A DNA stretch of 64,000 nt from Thalassobaculum sp965228445 (lineage in GTDB: Bacteria; Pseudomonadota; Alphaproteobacteria; Thalassobaculales; Thalassobaculaceae), in contig OZ245813.1 in the NCBI GenBank assembly GCA_965228445.1, positions 992,001 to 1,056,000 on the forward strand. Direction: 5' to 3'. The position numbers were made by a program, and so were the translations under genes. Positions 26,762 through 36,000 of this stretch are shown here, piece after piece (the first letter of the stretch is position 1; every line of letters begins with the position of its first letter). Under the pieces are notes generated by a model that did no database searches, had not been told where the DNA came from, and worked only from the letters and a program-made list of their open reading frames with translations.

Positions 26762-26877
26762 CGTCTCCCCGGCCTTGAGCCGGGGCCCAGAGGGCAGTCT
26801 GCCGGAGCGCCGGACACCTAATCTCAGGAGGCCACAGCGCACCCCATCCTGGATCCCGGCTCAGGGCCGGGAAGACG
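26762..26877. repeat. 116-bp inverted repeat built from two REP-like palindromes
   Basis: The 29-nt arm at 26762-26790 matches the reverse complement of 26849-26877 with about five differences. Each arm is itself palindromic around GCCGGG. It occupies most of the gap between the convergent trmFO and NDUFAF6-like genes. It could form a large hairpin or act as a bidirectional terminator. Confidence 0.8.
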
Positions 26878-26895
26878 GGTGGTCGGAACTGTGAC

Positions 26896-27744
26896 CTAGG
26901 CCAGCCGATACCAGGCCGCCCGCCGCATGTGGCGCCAGGCGAGGCCGCTGGGGATATCCGACACGGCAGGGAAGCGCGGGTCGTCGCCGGCGCGGGCCAG
27001 GGTCGTCGACAGATCCTGCGCCCGCGCGGCCATCAGGCGGAGCACCCGGGCGGGGCGCTGGCGCAGCGCTGCGGTGGACTGGGTGGCCTCCAGCCGGGCC
27101 CGCCCGCGGGCCAGGATCGGCCGGCACAACGGCGCCAGATCGACCGATGCCGGCAGGTCCTTGATCCGGGAATGGGTGACGCCGTTCGCCTCCAGAAGGG
27201 AGGCCGGCAGCGGCGCGCGGCCGCTTGCGAGCAGCGCCGGCAGTGCGCGCACCAGACCGATCAGCGCCCAGGCGGTGCCGAGATCGCGGGCCATCCCGGT
27301 GTCGGCGCCCAGGATGCGGGCGAGCGCCACCGTCACGTCTCCGCCGGTGGCCTCGGCGTAGGCCTCCAGGGCGTCCAGATCCACCGCCGGCGCGCCGGAG
27401 AGATCGGCCTCGCGGGCGTCGACGACCCGGCGCAGGTCGTCCAGCACCGCCGGATGCCGAGCGGCCGCCCGGGCCAGGGGCAGGACCACCTCATGGGCGC
27501 GCGGCATGCCCGCCTCGATGCCGTCGAAGGCCTCGCGCCACCACTGCAGTCGGATCAGGCCGATGGTCGGTTCGCTGACGACCTCGGCGGTCTTGGCGAT
27601 CTCGTGATTGGCGGCGAGCACGGCGAACAGGCCGTCGCGCTGCTCCGGCGGCGCGAAGAGCGCCACCAGGTACCGCTCGCGGTCATGCCGCCGTGCGATG
27701 TCGGCACAGGCGGCCGTTTGGGATGCGAGGGTGTCGTCGGTCAT
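26896..27744 (-). CDS. squalene/phytoene synthase-fold protein, NDUFAF6-like complex I assembly factor
   Basis: 282-residue all-helical protein of the trans-isoprenyl diphosphate synthase fold, with the segment LIRLQWWREAFDGI. The Asp-rich DxxxD motifs needed to bind prenyl diphosphates are missing (the first reads NHEIAKT), so carotenoid or squalene synthesis is unlikely. This is the form seen in NDUFAF6 (C8orf38), a mitochondrial complex I assembly factor. Its neighbourhood with a NDUFAF3-like gene supports a role in respiratory complex I assembly. The bacterial function is inferred. Confidence 0.82.
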   Translation of the reverse strand: MTDDTLASQTAACADIARRHDRERYLVALFAPPEQRDGLFAVLAANHEIAKTAEVVSEPTIGLIRLQWWREAFDGIEAGMPRAHEVVLPLARAAARHPAVLDDLRRVVDAREADLSGAPAVDLDALEAYAEATGGDVTVALARILGADTGMARDLGTAWALIGLVRALPALLASGRAPLPASLLEANGVTHSRIKDLPASVDLAPLCRPILARGRARLEATQSTAALRQRPARVLRLMAARAQDLSTTLARAGDDPRFPAVSDIPSGLAWRHMRRAAWYRLA

Positions 27745-27761
27745 CGGGCCGGCCAGAGGGC

Positions 27762-28946
27762 TCAGCCGTCCGCGTCGGCGATGAAATGCTTGGCCAGCGC
27801 GATGCCTTGGCCCTGGTAGTTCGACTTGATCTCCTCGCCATAGACCATGTCGGTCTGACCGTTGGCGATCCGGCGGTAGTCGAGCCAGCCGACGATCTGT
27901 CCATGCTCAAGGGTGAACGGCACGCCGTAGGAGCGCACCTCGAGCACCGCCCGGCTGCCCTGGGCCCGGCCGTCGATCCAGCCGAACCCGGGATCGAAGA
28001 AGCCGGCATAGTGCACCCGGAACTCCCCGGACTGGCTGTCGAAGGGCAGCATTTCCGCGGCGAGGTCCGGCGGAACGGCGACCTCCTCGCGGGTGGCGAG
28101 GATGTAGAACTCGTCCTTCTCCAGGATCAGCCGCCCCTGGTCCCAGTACAGCGGCTCCCAGAACTCGGCGACCGGATAGGCGCGCGGGCGGTCCACATCG
28201 ATCTTGCGGGCGTTCTTGCGGGCCTTATAGCCAACGATCGCGCCCTTCCCCGCCCCCTGCAGGTCGATCGAGAACGGCACCAGCGTGTCGCGCGGCGGGA
28301 TCAGGGCGTCGCCCTCGGCGACCTTGGCGAAATGGCCCAGCGCGTGGCGCTCGCGCACCTCCTTGGCCGACAGCGTGCTGGCGCCGCGCTGGAAACGGAG
28401 CTGGTTCAGGCGCGAGCCCTGGCTGACCACCACGCTGAAGGACAGCGGCACGACCTCCAGGAACAGCTTGCCCTTGTAGCCCTTGTCGATCCGGTCGAAG
28501 GCGGTGCCGCCATCGGTGATCAGCCGGGTCAGGATGTCGAGCCGGCCGGTCGAACTCTTCGGATTGGCCAGCGCCTCCACGTCATGGGGCAGGTTCAGGC
28601 TCTCCAGCAGTTCGATGACGTAGACGCAGCCGCGCTCCAGCGCCGCGCCATTGGTCAGGTCCAGTTCCGGGCGCCCGTCGAGCTGGTCGATCTTCTCCAT
28701 CACCGTGCCGCCCTGGCCCGGCAGGAAGCTCGCCCGCACCCGATAGGCCTTCGGGCCGAGCCGCAGGTCGAGGCTGGCCGGCTGGATCTGCGACGGGTCG
28801 ACCGCGACCGTGCCCCTGATCTGGCCGTCCTCGATCATCCGATCGATCTCCTGATACGGCAGGACGCCGGTGGTCGGCTTGGCCCATTGGCCGCGCGGGC
28901 CGTCGCCGGACTGCATCAGATCGTTCGGTGTATCGAAATTCATCAC
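27762..28946 (-). CDS. dcd: 2'-deoxycytidine 5'-triphosphate deaminase, two-domain form
   Basis: 394-residue protein, about twice the size of ordinary Dcd, as in the alphaproteobacterial two-domain form. The N-terminal half shows IQPASLDLRLGPKAYRV and LANPKSSTGRLDILTR, which are dCTP deaminase/dUTPase-fold motifs including the SSxGR-type signature. The C-terminal half repeats the fold (GSRAVLEVRSYGVPFTLEHGQ). It would deaminate dCTP to dUTP for thymidylate synthesis. The start has two adjacent ATGs (28946 or 28943). It is 17 bp upstream of the NDUFAF6-like gene and probably co-transcribed. Confidence 0.9.
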   Translation of the reverse strand: MMNFDTPNDLMQSGDGPRGQWAKPTTGVLPYQEIDRMIEDGQIRGTVAVDPSQIQPASLDLRLGPKAYRVRASFLPGQGGTVMEKIDQLDGRPELDLTNGAALERGCVYVIELLESLNLPHDVEALANPKSSTGRLDILTRLITDGGTAFDRIDKGYKGKLFLEVVPLSFSVVVSQGSRLNQLRFQRGASTLSAKEVRERHALGHFAKVAEGDALIPPRDTLVPFSIDLQGAGKGAIVGYKARKNARKIDVDRPRAYPVAEFWEPLYWDQGRLILEKDEFYILATREEVAVPPDLAAEMLPFDSQSGEFRVHYAGFFDPGFGWIDGRAQGSRAVLEVRSYGVPFTLEHGQIVGWLDYRRIANGQTDMVYGEEIKSNYQGQGIALAKHFIADADG

Positions 28947-29103
28947 GGAAACCCTCGTCTTCCGCCGGTTTGGCGGTCGGTCATCCTAGCGTCGGGACCC
29001 GGCCGGGCAAAAAGCCATTCGATGCCCAATCCATGCCCGGAACCGTCCCCGGATCGTCGGATGGAAACACATTCCGGATCGGCGCATTGCTGGGTTGTCC
29101 CCA

Positions 29104-29112
29104 TTATCCACA
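29104..29112 (+). promoter_or_regulatory. DnaA-box sequence upstream of dcd
   Basis: A second exact TTATCCACA lies in the 211-bp gap between dcd and the NDUFAF3-like gene, about 160 bp before the dcd start. It may link deoxynucleotide supply to DnaA, but one box could be chance. Confidence 0.35.
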
Positions 29113-29157
29113 GACAGGAGCCAGGGCGCGGATGTGAACGGCCGATCGGCCGCCGTC

Positions 29158-29547
29158 TCACGCAACCGGCAAGAGCGCCGCCGCCACCCGCCGGCCCTCG
29201 GCCAGCAGCAGGTTGAAGGTGCGGCAGGCGGCCCCGGTATCCATGACCTCGGCGACCGGCCCCTTCTCGCGGATATCCCGGCGCTTGGCCGGCGGCAGGA
29301 AGACCTGCTTGGTGCCGGTGCCGATCAGCAGGATGTCGTAGCCGTGCTCGGCCTCCAGGATCGGACCGAGCGTGGCGAGATCCAGCTCCGCCAGCACCAC
29401 GTCTAGGTCCACGTCCCAGGGCTGGGTGTTCTCCGGACGCACCAGGACCGGGCCGCTATGGCTCACGTCGCCGATCCGGAACTTGCCGTCGCCGTAGCCG
29501 TGGATGATCTGCACGCCCTGGGCGACCATCGGCGTGATGTCGACCAT
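29158..29547 (-). CDS. Mth938/NDUFAF3-like protein
   Basis: 129-residue single-domain protein of the Mth938 (DUF498) family. Recognised by the N-terminal IIHGYGDGKFRIGDVSHSGPVLV strands and the segment DILLIGTGTKQVFLPPAKRRDI. Eukaryotic members include NDUFAF3, a complex I assembly factor bound to the inner membrane. It starts 3 bp after secF on the same strand and so belongs to the yajC-secD-secF transcription unit, a known alphaproteobacterial order. Confidence 0.85.
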   Translation of the reverse strand: MVDITPMVAQGVQIIHGYGDGKFRIGDVSHSGPVLVRPENTQPWDVDLDVVLAELDLATLGPILEAEHGYDILLIGTGTKQVFLPPAKRRDIREKGPVAEVMDTGAACRTFNLLLAEGRRVAAALLPVA

Positions 29548-29550
29548 GGA

Positions 29551-30507
29551 CTAGCTCCCGTTCTTCACGGTCCGTTCGTATTCCGGCAGCATGCTCTCGT
29601 CGCCGGCATCGTCGTCGCCCCGGCGCAGCCCCGTGTAGAGCAGCAGGGGCACGGCGATGAAGATCGAGGAATAGGTGCCGATCACGATGCCCCAGATCAT
29701 CGCCAGGGCGAAGTCGGCCAGAACCGCGCCGCCGAAGAAATAGATCGAGACCAGCGCCAGCAGCGTGGTCAGCGAGGTCATGGTGGTGCGCGACAGGGTA
29801 TCGTTGATCGACAGCTCGAACAGCTCGGCCAGCGGCATGGTCTTGTAGCGCCGCAGGTTCTCGCGCACCCGGTCATAGACCACGACGGTGTCGTTGATCG
29901 AGTAACCGGCGATGGTCAGCACCGCGGCGACGGTCGCCAGGTTGAACTCGTGCTGGATGATCGCGAACAGGCCGAGGGTCGAGATGATGTCGTGACTGAG
30001 CGCCACGATGGCCCCGACGCCGAACTGCCACTCGAAACGGAACCAGATGTAGATCAGGATCGACAGCAGCGCGAGGCCGACGGCCAGGATCCCCGCCTCG
30101 ATCAGTTCCTGGCCGACGGTCGGTCCCACGAACTCGGTGCGGCGGAACTCGACATCCTCCGGCAGGGCCTGACGCACGATCTCGATCGCCTTGATCTGCT
30201 CGGCCTCCTCGCCCTCCTGGCGCTGGATGCGGATCAGCACGTCGCGGTCGGAGCCGAACTCCTGCAGCGCCACCTCGCCGAGCCCGAGCCCGTTGAGGTC
30301 CGAGCGCATCTGGGCGATGTCGGCCGGACCGCTGGTCTGCACCTCGATCAGGGTGCCGCCCTTGAAGTCGATGCCGAAGTTCAGCCCGATGCCGAGCACG
30401 GCGCCGATCGACCCGAGCACCAGCGCGGCCGACAGGGCGAAGGCGATCAGCCGGTATTTGACGAACGCGATCGTCGTCTTGTTCGGAACGAGGCGGAGCG
30501 GTTTCAT
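29551..30507 (-). CDS. secF: protein translocase subunit SecF
   Basis: 318-residue inner-membrane partner of SecD. Six membrane segments are expected. The N-terminal NFGIDFKGGTLIEVQ motif, the periplasmic P1-like region, and the RND-type segments around GYSINDTVVVYDRVREN are visible. ATG 30507 is chosen over an upstream start at 30567 because it follows the secD stop by 13 bp with a GAGGGGAGAGACG ribosome binding site. SecDF uses proton-motive force to pull preproteins through SecYEG. Confidence 0.97.
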   Translation of the reverse strand: MKPLRLVPNKTTIAFVKYRLIAFALSAALVLGSIGAVLGIGLNFGIDFKGGTLIEVQTSGPADIAQMRSDLNGLGLGEVALQEFGSDRDVLIRIQRQEGEEAEQIKAIEIVRQALPEDVEFRRTEFVGPTVGQELIEAGILAVGLALLSILIYIWFRFEWQFGVGAIVALSHDIISTLGLFAIIQHEFNLATVAAVLTIAGYSINDTVVVYDRVRENLRRYKTMPLAELFELSINDTLSRTTMTSLTTLLALVSIYFFGGAVLADFALAMIWGIVIGTYSSIFIAVPLLLYTGLRRGDDDAGDESMLPEYERTVKNGS

Positions 30508-30520
30508 CTCGTCTCTCCCC

Positions 30521-32062
30521 TCAGATCGGCAGGCTGGTCGGACGGCGGCGCCGCGCCCAGATGGCAACGAACATCCGGGTGACCATGATGGCGGTGAACA
30601 TGGACGTCAGGATGCCGATGCCGAGCGTGACGGCGAAGCCCTTCACCGGACCGGAGCCGAGCGCGAACAGGAACACCGCGGCGAACAGGGTCGTCAGGTT
30701 GCTGTCGACGATCGTCGTCAGCGCCCGGCTGTAGCCGGCATCCAGCGCGTTGATCGGCGACCGACCGGCCGCGAGCTCGTCGCGCACCCGTTCGAAGATC
30801 AGCACGTTCGCGTCGACCGCCATGCCGATGGTCAGCACGATGCCGGCGATGCCCGGCAGGGTCAGCGTCGCCTGGAGCGCGGAGAGCGCGCCGAGGATCA
30901 GCACGATGTTCACGAACAGGGCCATGTTGGCGAAGACGCCGAACAGCCCGTAGGACAGGATCATGAAGCCGACGACCAGGACGAGGCCGATCACCGCGGC
31001 GATCTCGCCGGCGGCAATGGAATCGGCCCCCAGGCCCGGCCCGACGGAGCGTTCCTCCAGCACCATCAGCGGTGCGGGCAGCGCACCGGCCCGTAGCAGC
31101 AGGGCGAGGTCCTGGGCTTCCTGAACGGTGAAACGGCCGCTGATCTGCGCCGAACCACCGAGGATCGGCTCGCGGATCACCGGCGCGGAGATCACCTGAC
31201 CGTCGAGCACGATGGCAAAGGGCTTGCCCACGTTCTCGGAGGTGGCGCGACCGAACCTCTGACCGCCGGCGCTGTCGAAGCGGATGGTGACGACCGGCTG
31301 GCTGCTCTGGTCGAAGGACGGCTGGGCATCCACCAGGTTCTCGCCGCTGACCATGACCCGGCGCTCGACCACGATGTTGCCGCCCTCGAGCAGCGGCAGG
31401 GTGCGCGCACCCGGCGGCGGCCGGTCCGTATCGGCGCCGATGGCGACCAGATGGAAGGTCAGCTTGGCGGTCTGTCCGATCAGTTCCTTGATCCGCTGCG
31501 GATCGTCGATGCCCGGAAGCTGGATCAGGATCCGGTCGATGCCCTGGCGCTGGATCAGCGGCTCGCGGGTGCCGGTCTCGTCGACGCGGCGGCGAACGAT
31601 CTCGATCGACTGCTGCACGGCGTTGATCTTGATCTGCCGGATTGCGTCCTCGCCCATGGTCAGGGAGACGCGGTTGCCCTCGACCGAGACCGTGGCGTCG
31701 CTGTCCAGATCGGCGGCGATGTCGCGCGCCCGTTCCAGATCGGACGGCTCGCGCAGGGTGAATCCGGCGGTTCCGCCCTCGACCCCGAGTCCGACATAGC
31801 CTATCCGGGCCTCGCGCAGGGCGCGGCGCGCCCCGTCGACGATGGCTTCCAGCCGTTCCTGGACGACCACGTCGGCCTCGACCTCCAGCAGCAGGTAGGA
31901 GCCGCCCTGCAGGTCGAGACCGAGACTGATCTGCTTGCCCGGCACGCCCATCGGCAGATCGTCGCCGATTCCCTTCTCCATCAAGTTCGGGGCGGCGTAG
32001 GCGATCCCCGCGAGGCAGACGAACGCCACGAGGATCGTCTTCCAGGTATCGAACTGCATCAT
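30521..32062 (-). CDS. secD: protein translocase subunit SecD
   Basis: 513-residue SecD. The N-terminal membrane segment is followed by ISLGLDLQGGSYLLLEVE, a large periplasmic domain including ELIGQTAKLTFHLV, and the C-terminal SecD-type RND block with GMAVDANVLIFERVRDEL. It precedes secF by 13 bp and follows yajC by 46 bp on the minus strand. Confidence 0.97.
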   Translation of the reverse strand: MMQFDTWKTILVAFVCLAGIAYAAPNLMEKGIGDDLPMGVPGKQISLGLDLQGGSYLLLEVEADVVVQERLEAIVDGARRALREARIGYVGLGVEGGTAGFTLREPSDLERARDIAADLDSDATVSVEGNRVSLTMGEDAIRQIKINAVQQSIEIVRRRVDETGTREPLIQRQGIDRILIQLPGIDDPQRIKELIGQTAKLTFHLVAIGADTDRPPPGARTLPLLEGGNIVVERRVMVSGENLVDAQPSFDQSSQPVVTIRFDSAGGQRFGRATSENVGKPFAIVLDGQVISAPVIREPILGGSAQISGRFTVQEAQDLALLLRAGALPAPLMVLEERSVGPGLGADSIAAGEIAAVIGLVLVVGFMILSYGLFGVFANMALFVNIVLILGALSALQATLTLPGIAGIVLTIGMAVDANVLIFERVRDELAAGRSPINALDAGYSRALTTIVDSNLTTLFAAVFLFALGSGPVKGFAVTLGIGILTSMFTAIMVTRMFVAIWARRRRPTSLPI

Positions 32063-32108
32063 GGGCCGGCTCTCCGGGGGGCTCGGGCTGGATCAGGCGA
32101 TGCGCGGG

Positions 32109-32546
32109 TCAGGTCTTGTGCGACTTGTCCCCATCGACGACCGCCGCCGGCTCCGGCTCGGCCTCGGCGGTCTCGTCCGCCGCAGCGGCCTCGGCCTTGC
32201 CCGCCTTCTTCTTCGGCGGCTTGCCGACCGGCTCGCCCTTGCCCCGCACCTCGGCGAGCATGGAACGCAGCATCTGGACGCGCACGCCGTCGGCGATCTC
32301 GACGGTCAGGGTGTCGTCGTCGTCGCTGACCTTGGTCACGGTGCCCATCAGGCCGCCATTCCCGACGATCCGGTCGCCGCGGCGGACATTCGCCAGCATT
32401 TCCTTGTGCTGTTTCATCCGCTTCTGCTGCGGACGAATGAGCAGGAAGTAGAAGACGACGAAGATCAGAACCAGCGGCAGGAGCTGGACCAGGAAATCGC
32501 CGCCACCGCCACCGAGTGACTGCGCGTGGGCTGTGGAAATGAGCAT
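32109..32546 (-). CDS. yajC: preprotein translocase subunit YajC
   Basis: 145-residue protein with one membrane segment (LLPLVLIFVVFYFLLIRPQQ), the hallmark RPQQKRMKQH after it, and the GDRIVGNGGLMGTVTKV cytosolic domain. The C-terminal 45 residues form a Lys/Ala/Glu-rich extension longer than in E. coli. ATG 32546 begins MLISTAHAQ, typical of alphaproteobacterial YajC. It is the first gene of the yajC-secD-secF-NDUFAF3 operon, with a promoter at 32616-32643. Confidence 0.95.
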   Translation of the reverse strand: MLISTAHAQSLGGGGGDFLVQLLPLVLIFVVFYFLLIRPQQKRMKQHKEMLANVRRGDRIVGNGGLMGTVTKVSDDDDTLTVEIADGVRVQMLRSMLAEVRGKGEPVGKPPKKKAGKAEAAAADETAEAEPEPAAVVDGDKSHKT

Positions 32547-32615
32547 GCGAAAATCTCCCGCGGACCGCATCCGCTTTCGTTAATCCCGCCATATATGGGG
32601 GCGCGAAGTGACCGG

Positions 32616-32643
32616 ACTATACCGACGAAGGCATGAAATGCAA
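32616..32643 (-). promoter_or_regulatory. candidate sigma-70 promoter of the yajC-secDF operon
   Basis: On the minus strand, TTGCAT (32638-32643), 16 bases, then TATAGT (32616-32621); start near 32609 gives a leader of about 63 nt. The leader contains the palindrome CCATATATGG at 32589-32598. Confidence 0.6.
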
Positions 32644-33012
32644 CGACGCGGCGGCATCGCGCAGGACCGCGCGCGGAGGCCGCGCCCCTCTGCCGCTGCT
32701 CCGACCGAAAGGGCCGGTCGTTTCACCCGCCCTCCGGAGTTCACCGTCCCGTCTTGCCGCTCTCGCGGGTGTCGTTTTCGCACAGCGCAAACCTAAAGGA
32801 CGAGCTCTAACGTCGAATGCGACTTTCGAGGCAGACTGGGCGTGCGTTTTGCGCCGAACACGATCATTTTCTTTCGAAAAATTAGTATTTTGTTCAGTTA
32901 GTTACGGTAGCGGTTCTCCTTGGCCGATCCGCCGAGACCAGTCTAAGTAAGGGTCTCGTCAGGTGGCCGCATCGCGTCCCGGTCTCATCGATCCGCTCCA
33001 GGAGTAACCAGA
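32644..33012. other. intergenic region upstream of the RTX gene
   Basis: About 370 bp with no convincing gene. The first part has ordinary base composition. From about 32865 to 32910 it becomes strikingly A/T-rich (CATTTTCTTTCGAAAAATTA and following), a likely promoter or nucleoid-protein target for the RTX gene. The ribosome binding site AGGAG lies 8 bases before ATG 33013. Confidence 0.5.
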
Positions 33013-36000
33013 ATGCATTCGATTACGGCGTCCCGCATCGTTGCGGGCGCGGCCCGGCCCATTCATGTCTCCCGATCGTCTGAACTGCTGGTCGTGGATC
33101 CGGCCGTGCAAGACCTCGATGCTTTGCTCGCCGGCCTCCGAGACGGGATCGACTGCCTCTATCTGAGCCCGACGGGCGATGCGCTTGGCCAGATCGCCCG
33201 CCATCTGGCGGATAGAGACGCGGATCTGACCGGTCTGCATGTGCTGGCCCACGGAACGCCGGGCGCGGTGTACCTTGCCGGCGAACGGATCGACGCCGAC
33301 GCGCTGGAGACGGGGTCCGGCGCCATCGAGAGAATCGCGGACGCCCTGGCACCGACGGCATCGGTCCTGTTCTACAGCTGCTCGCTCGGCGCCGACGATG
33401 AAGGCCGCCGGTTCACCGCCCTTCTGACCGAGCAGTTCGGCGCCCCAGTGATCGCGGCGGCGACGCCGGTCGGTGCGACTCGGCTGGGGGGCGACTGGTC
33501 CGCCTTCAACCGTCCCGTACCGGGGACACCGATCGCGTTCTCGCCGGCGGCCCGAAGCGCCTGGCAGGGGCTGCTGGCGCAGGTCACCCTGTCGACCGGA
33601 AACGATACGCTGAACCCCGGAGGCGGCGACGACGAATTCATCGCGGCGCTCAGCAACAGTCTGAACGCAGGCGATGTCCTGGATGGCGGTGCCGGCAACG
33701 ACACCATCACCATCTCGGGGGCCCAGTCGGTCACCTTAAATGCGACGACCGTCACGAATGTCGAGAATTTCACGATCACCGACGGCGTCCAGGACATCAC
33801 GACCCACGACGCCACCGTCGGCACCGGCCTGACCCTGTCCGTGGATGGAAGCACGTCGACCGCCCATATGAAGTGGACCGGCGCGGCGGAGACCGACGGC
33901 CACTTCTCGATCAGATCGGGAAGCGGGCGCGATACCATCATCGGCGGTGAGCTGGCGGACACGATCAGCACCGGCGCGAACAACGACACGGTTTCCGCCC
34001 GAGCGGGTGATGACCTGATTTCCGGCGGCGACGGAAACGACACCCTGTCCGGCGGCACGGGGGCGGACACCATCTACGGCGGAGCTGACAACGACTTCCT
34101 GTACGGTGCCGCCGGCAATGACAGCCTCTACGGAGGGGCTGGCAACGACGGCATGTCGGGCGGTGAAGGCGACGACACGCTCTCGGGAGGCGCCGGCAAT
34201 GACACGATCGCCAGCAGCAGCGGCAACGATGTCGCCCGGGGCGGAGATGGTGTCGACTGGATCTGGGGGCAGAAAGGCGATGACCTCCTGTCCGGCGGCG
34301 CCGGCAATGATACCGTTTCCGGCGGCGACGGGGCGGACACGCTCTACGGCAACGAGGGCGACGATACGCAATCCGGCGGCAGCGGAACCGACATCATCCG
34401 AGGCGGAGAAGGCGCCGACCTTCTGATCGGGAATGCGCAGGCCGATACGCTTTCCGGCGGTGTCGGTGCCGATACCATGAGCGGCGGCTCCGATGAGGAC
34501 GTTCTTGTGGGCGGCTCCGGGAACGACGTTTTCATCAGCAGCGCTTCCGATTTCAATGGCGACACGATCAGCGACTTCTCCGTCGGCGATCAGATCGTGG
34601 TCAAAGCCTCGGACGTTTCGTCGTTGAACGGCAGCGCGACCGCCGGGTCCATCACGCTCAACGGTGGGGAGACCATCACCCTGACCGGCCTGACGGCCTC
34701 GACCTGGACCTTCAACGCCACCTATGACGGAACTGACACGACCATCACCCTAACCGCAGCGGCCGCCCCGTCCGGCGGCGGTTCGAGCGGCGGCTCAAGC
34801 GGCGGCACCTCCAACACCATTGTGGTCACGCCGACCACGCCGACGCTTACCGGCTCCACCTCGGCCTCGACCCTGGCCAACAACGGCAGCACCGGCGCCA
34901 CCACCGCCCTTCTGCAGAACACCGAGAACAACGGCAACGTGGTGACCGCCACCCTGCCGCGGAACACCTCGCTGACCTCGGAAGGCCCCGCCGTCGCCCA
35001 GAACGTGGGCACGGCGCTGCAGACGCTGACCAGTTCCATCGAGTCCCGCGGCGCGCCGGACGGCACGACCCTGGTCTCCCACGCGCAGACCTATCTGAAC
35101 ACTCTGGCGCAGAACACGACGCTGGATGTGCGGACCATCATTCCGACCAGCACGGACAGCAGCCTCGTCACGCCGATCTTCTTCACCGGCAGCGCCGGAA
35201 GCGGCCAGTCGGAGGCGTTCGTGATCGACATGCGGTCGCTGCCGACCGGCTCCACCGTCCATCTGGACAACATCGAGTTCGCCTCCGTCATCGGCACGGC
35301 GACGGTCAGCGGCGGCCTCGGCGCGAACTTCCTGACCGGCGACGAGAACGCCCAGTCTGTGACCCTCGGCAACGAGAACGACACGGCCTTCGGCGGCGGC
35401 GGCACCGACGTGGTCTACGGCAACCAGGCGGCGGACGTCCTGTACGGCAACCAGTCGAACGACACCCTGTTCGGCGGCCAGGACGACGACACCCTGTTCG
35501 GCGGCCAGCAGGACGACATCGTCCACGGCAATGCCCAGTCCGACCTGCTGTACGGCAACCAGGGCAACGATCAGCTGTTCGGCGGCGCCGACAATGACGG
35601 CCTGTACGGCGGTGCGGGCGACGACAGCATCGTCGGCGGCGACGGAGACGATGCCCTGTATGGCGGCGTGGCGAGTTCCCTCACCGCGGCCGACACCCTC
35701 TCCGGCGGTGCCGGCGACGACAGCCTGTATGGCGGCGAAGGCGTCGACTACCTCTATGGCGGCGACGGTGCCGACCGGTTCGTGATCGAGGAGAACCACG
35801 GCTACGATGTGATTCTCGACTTCGACGGCGGCTCCGGCGATCAGATCCAGATCCAGGCGAACGCCAACGGGACCGAGATCGACACCTTCGCGGAGATCCT
35901 GGCCAACGCCACGACGGTGGACGGCAATACCGAGATCAATCTCGGGGGGGATTTCTATGTCCGCCTTGTCGGGGTGCAGGCCGACCAGCTTCAGGAGAGT

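Noticed and set aside
26896..27744. Phytoene or squalene synthase of carotenoid/hopanoid synthesis
   Set aside because: The Asp-rich substrate motifs are absent and no carotenoid or hopanoid genes are adjacent; the neighbourhood fits the NDUFAF6 group.
33930..35780. Regularly spaced repeats that could suggest a CRISPR array or VNTR
   Set aside because: The periodicity is the 27-bp coding signature of RTX nonapeptides and stays in frame; there are no identical direct repeats with unique spacers.
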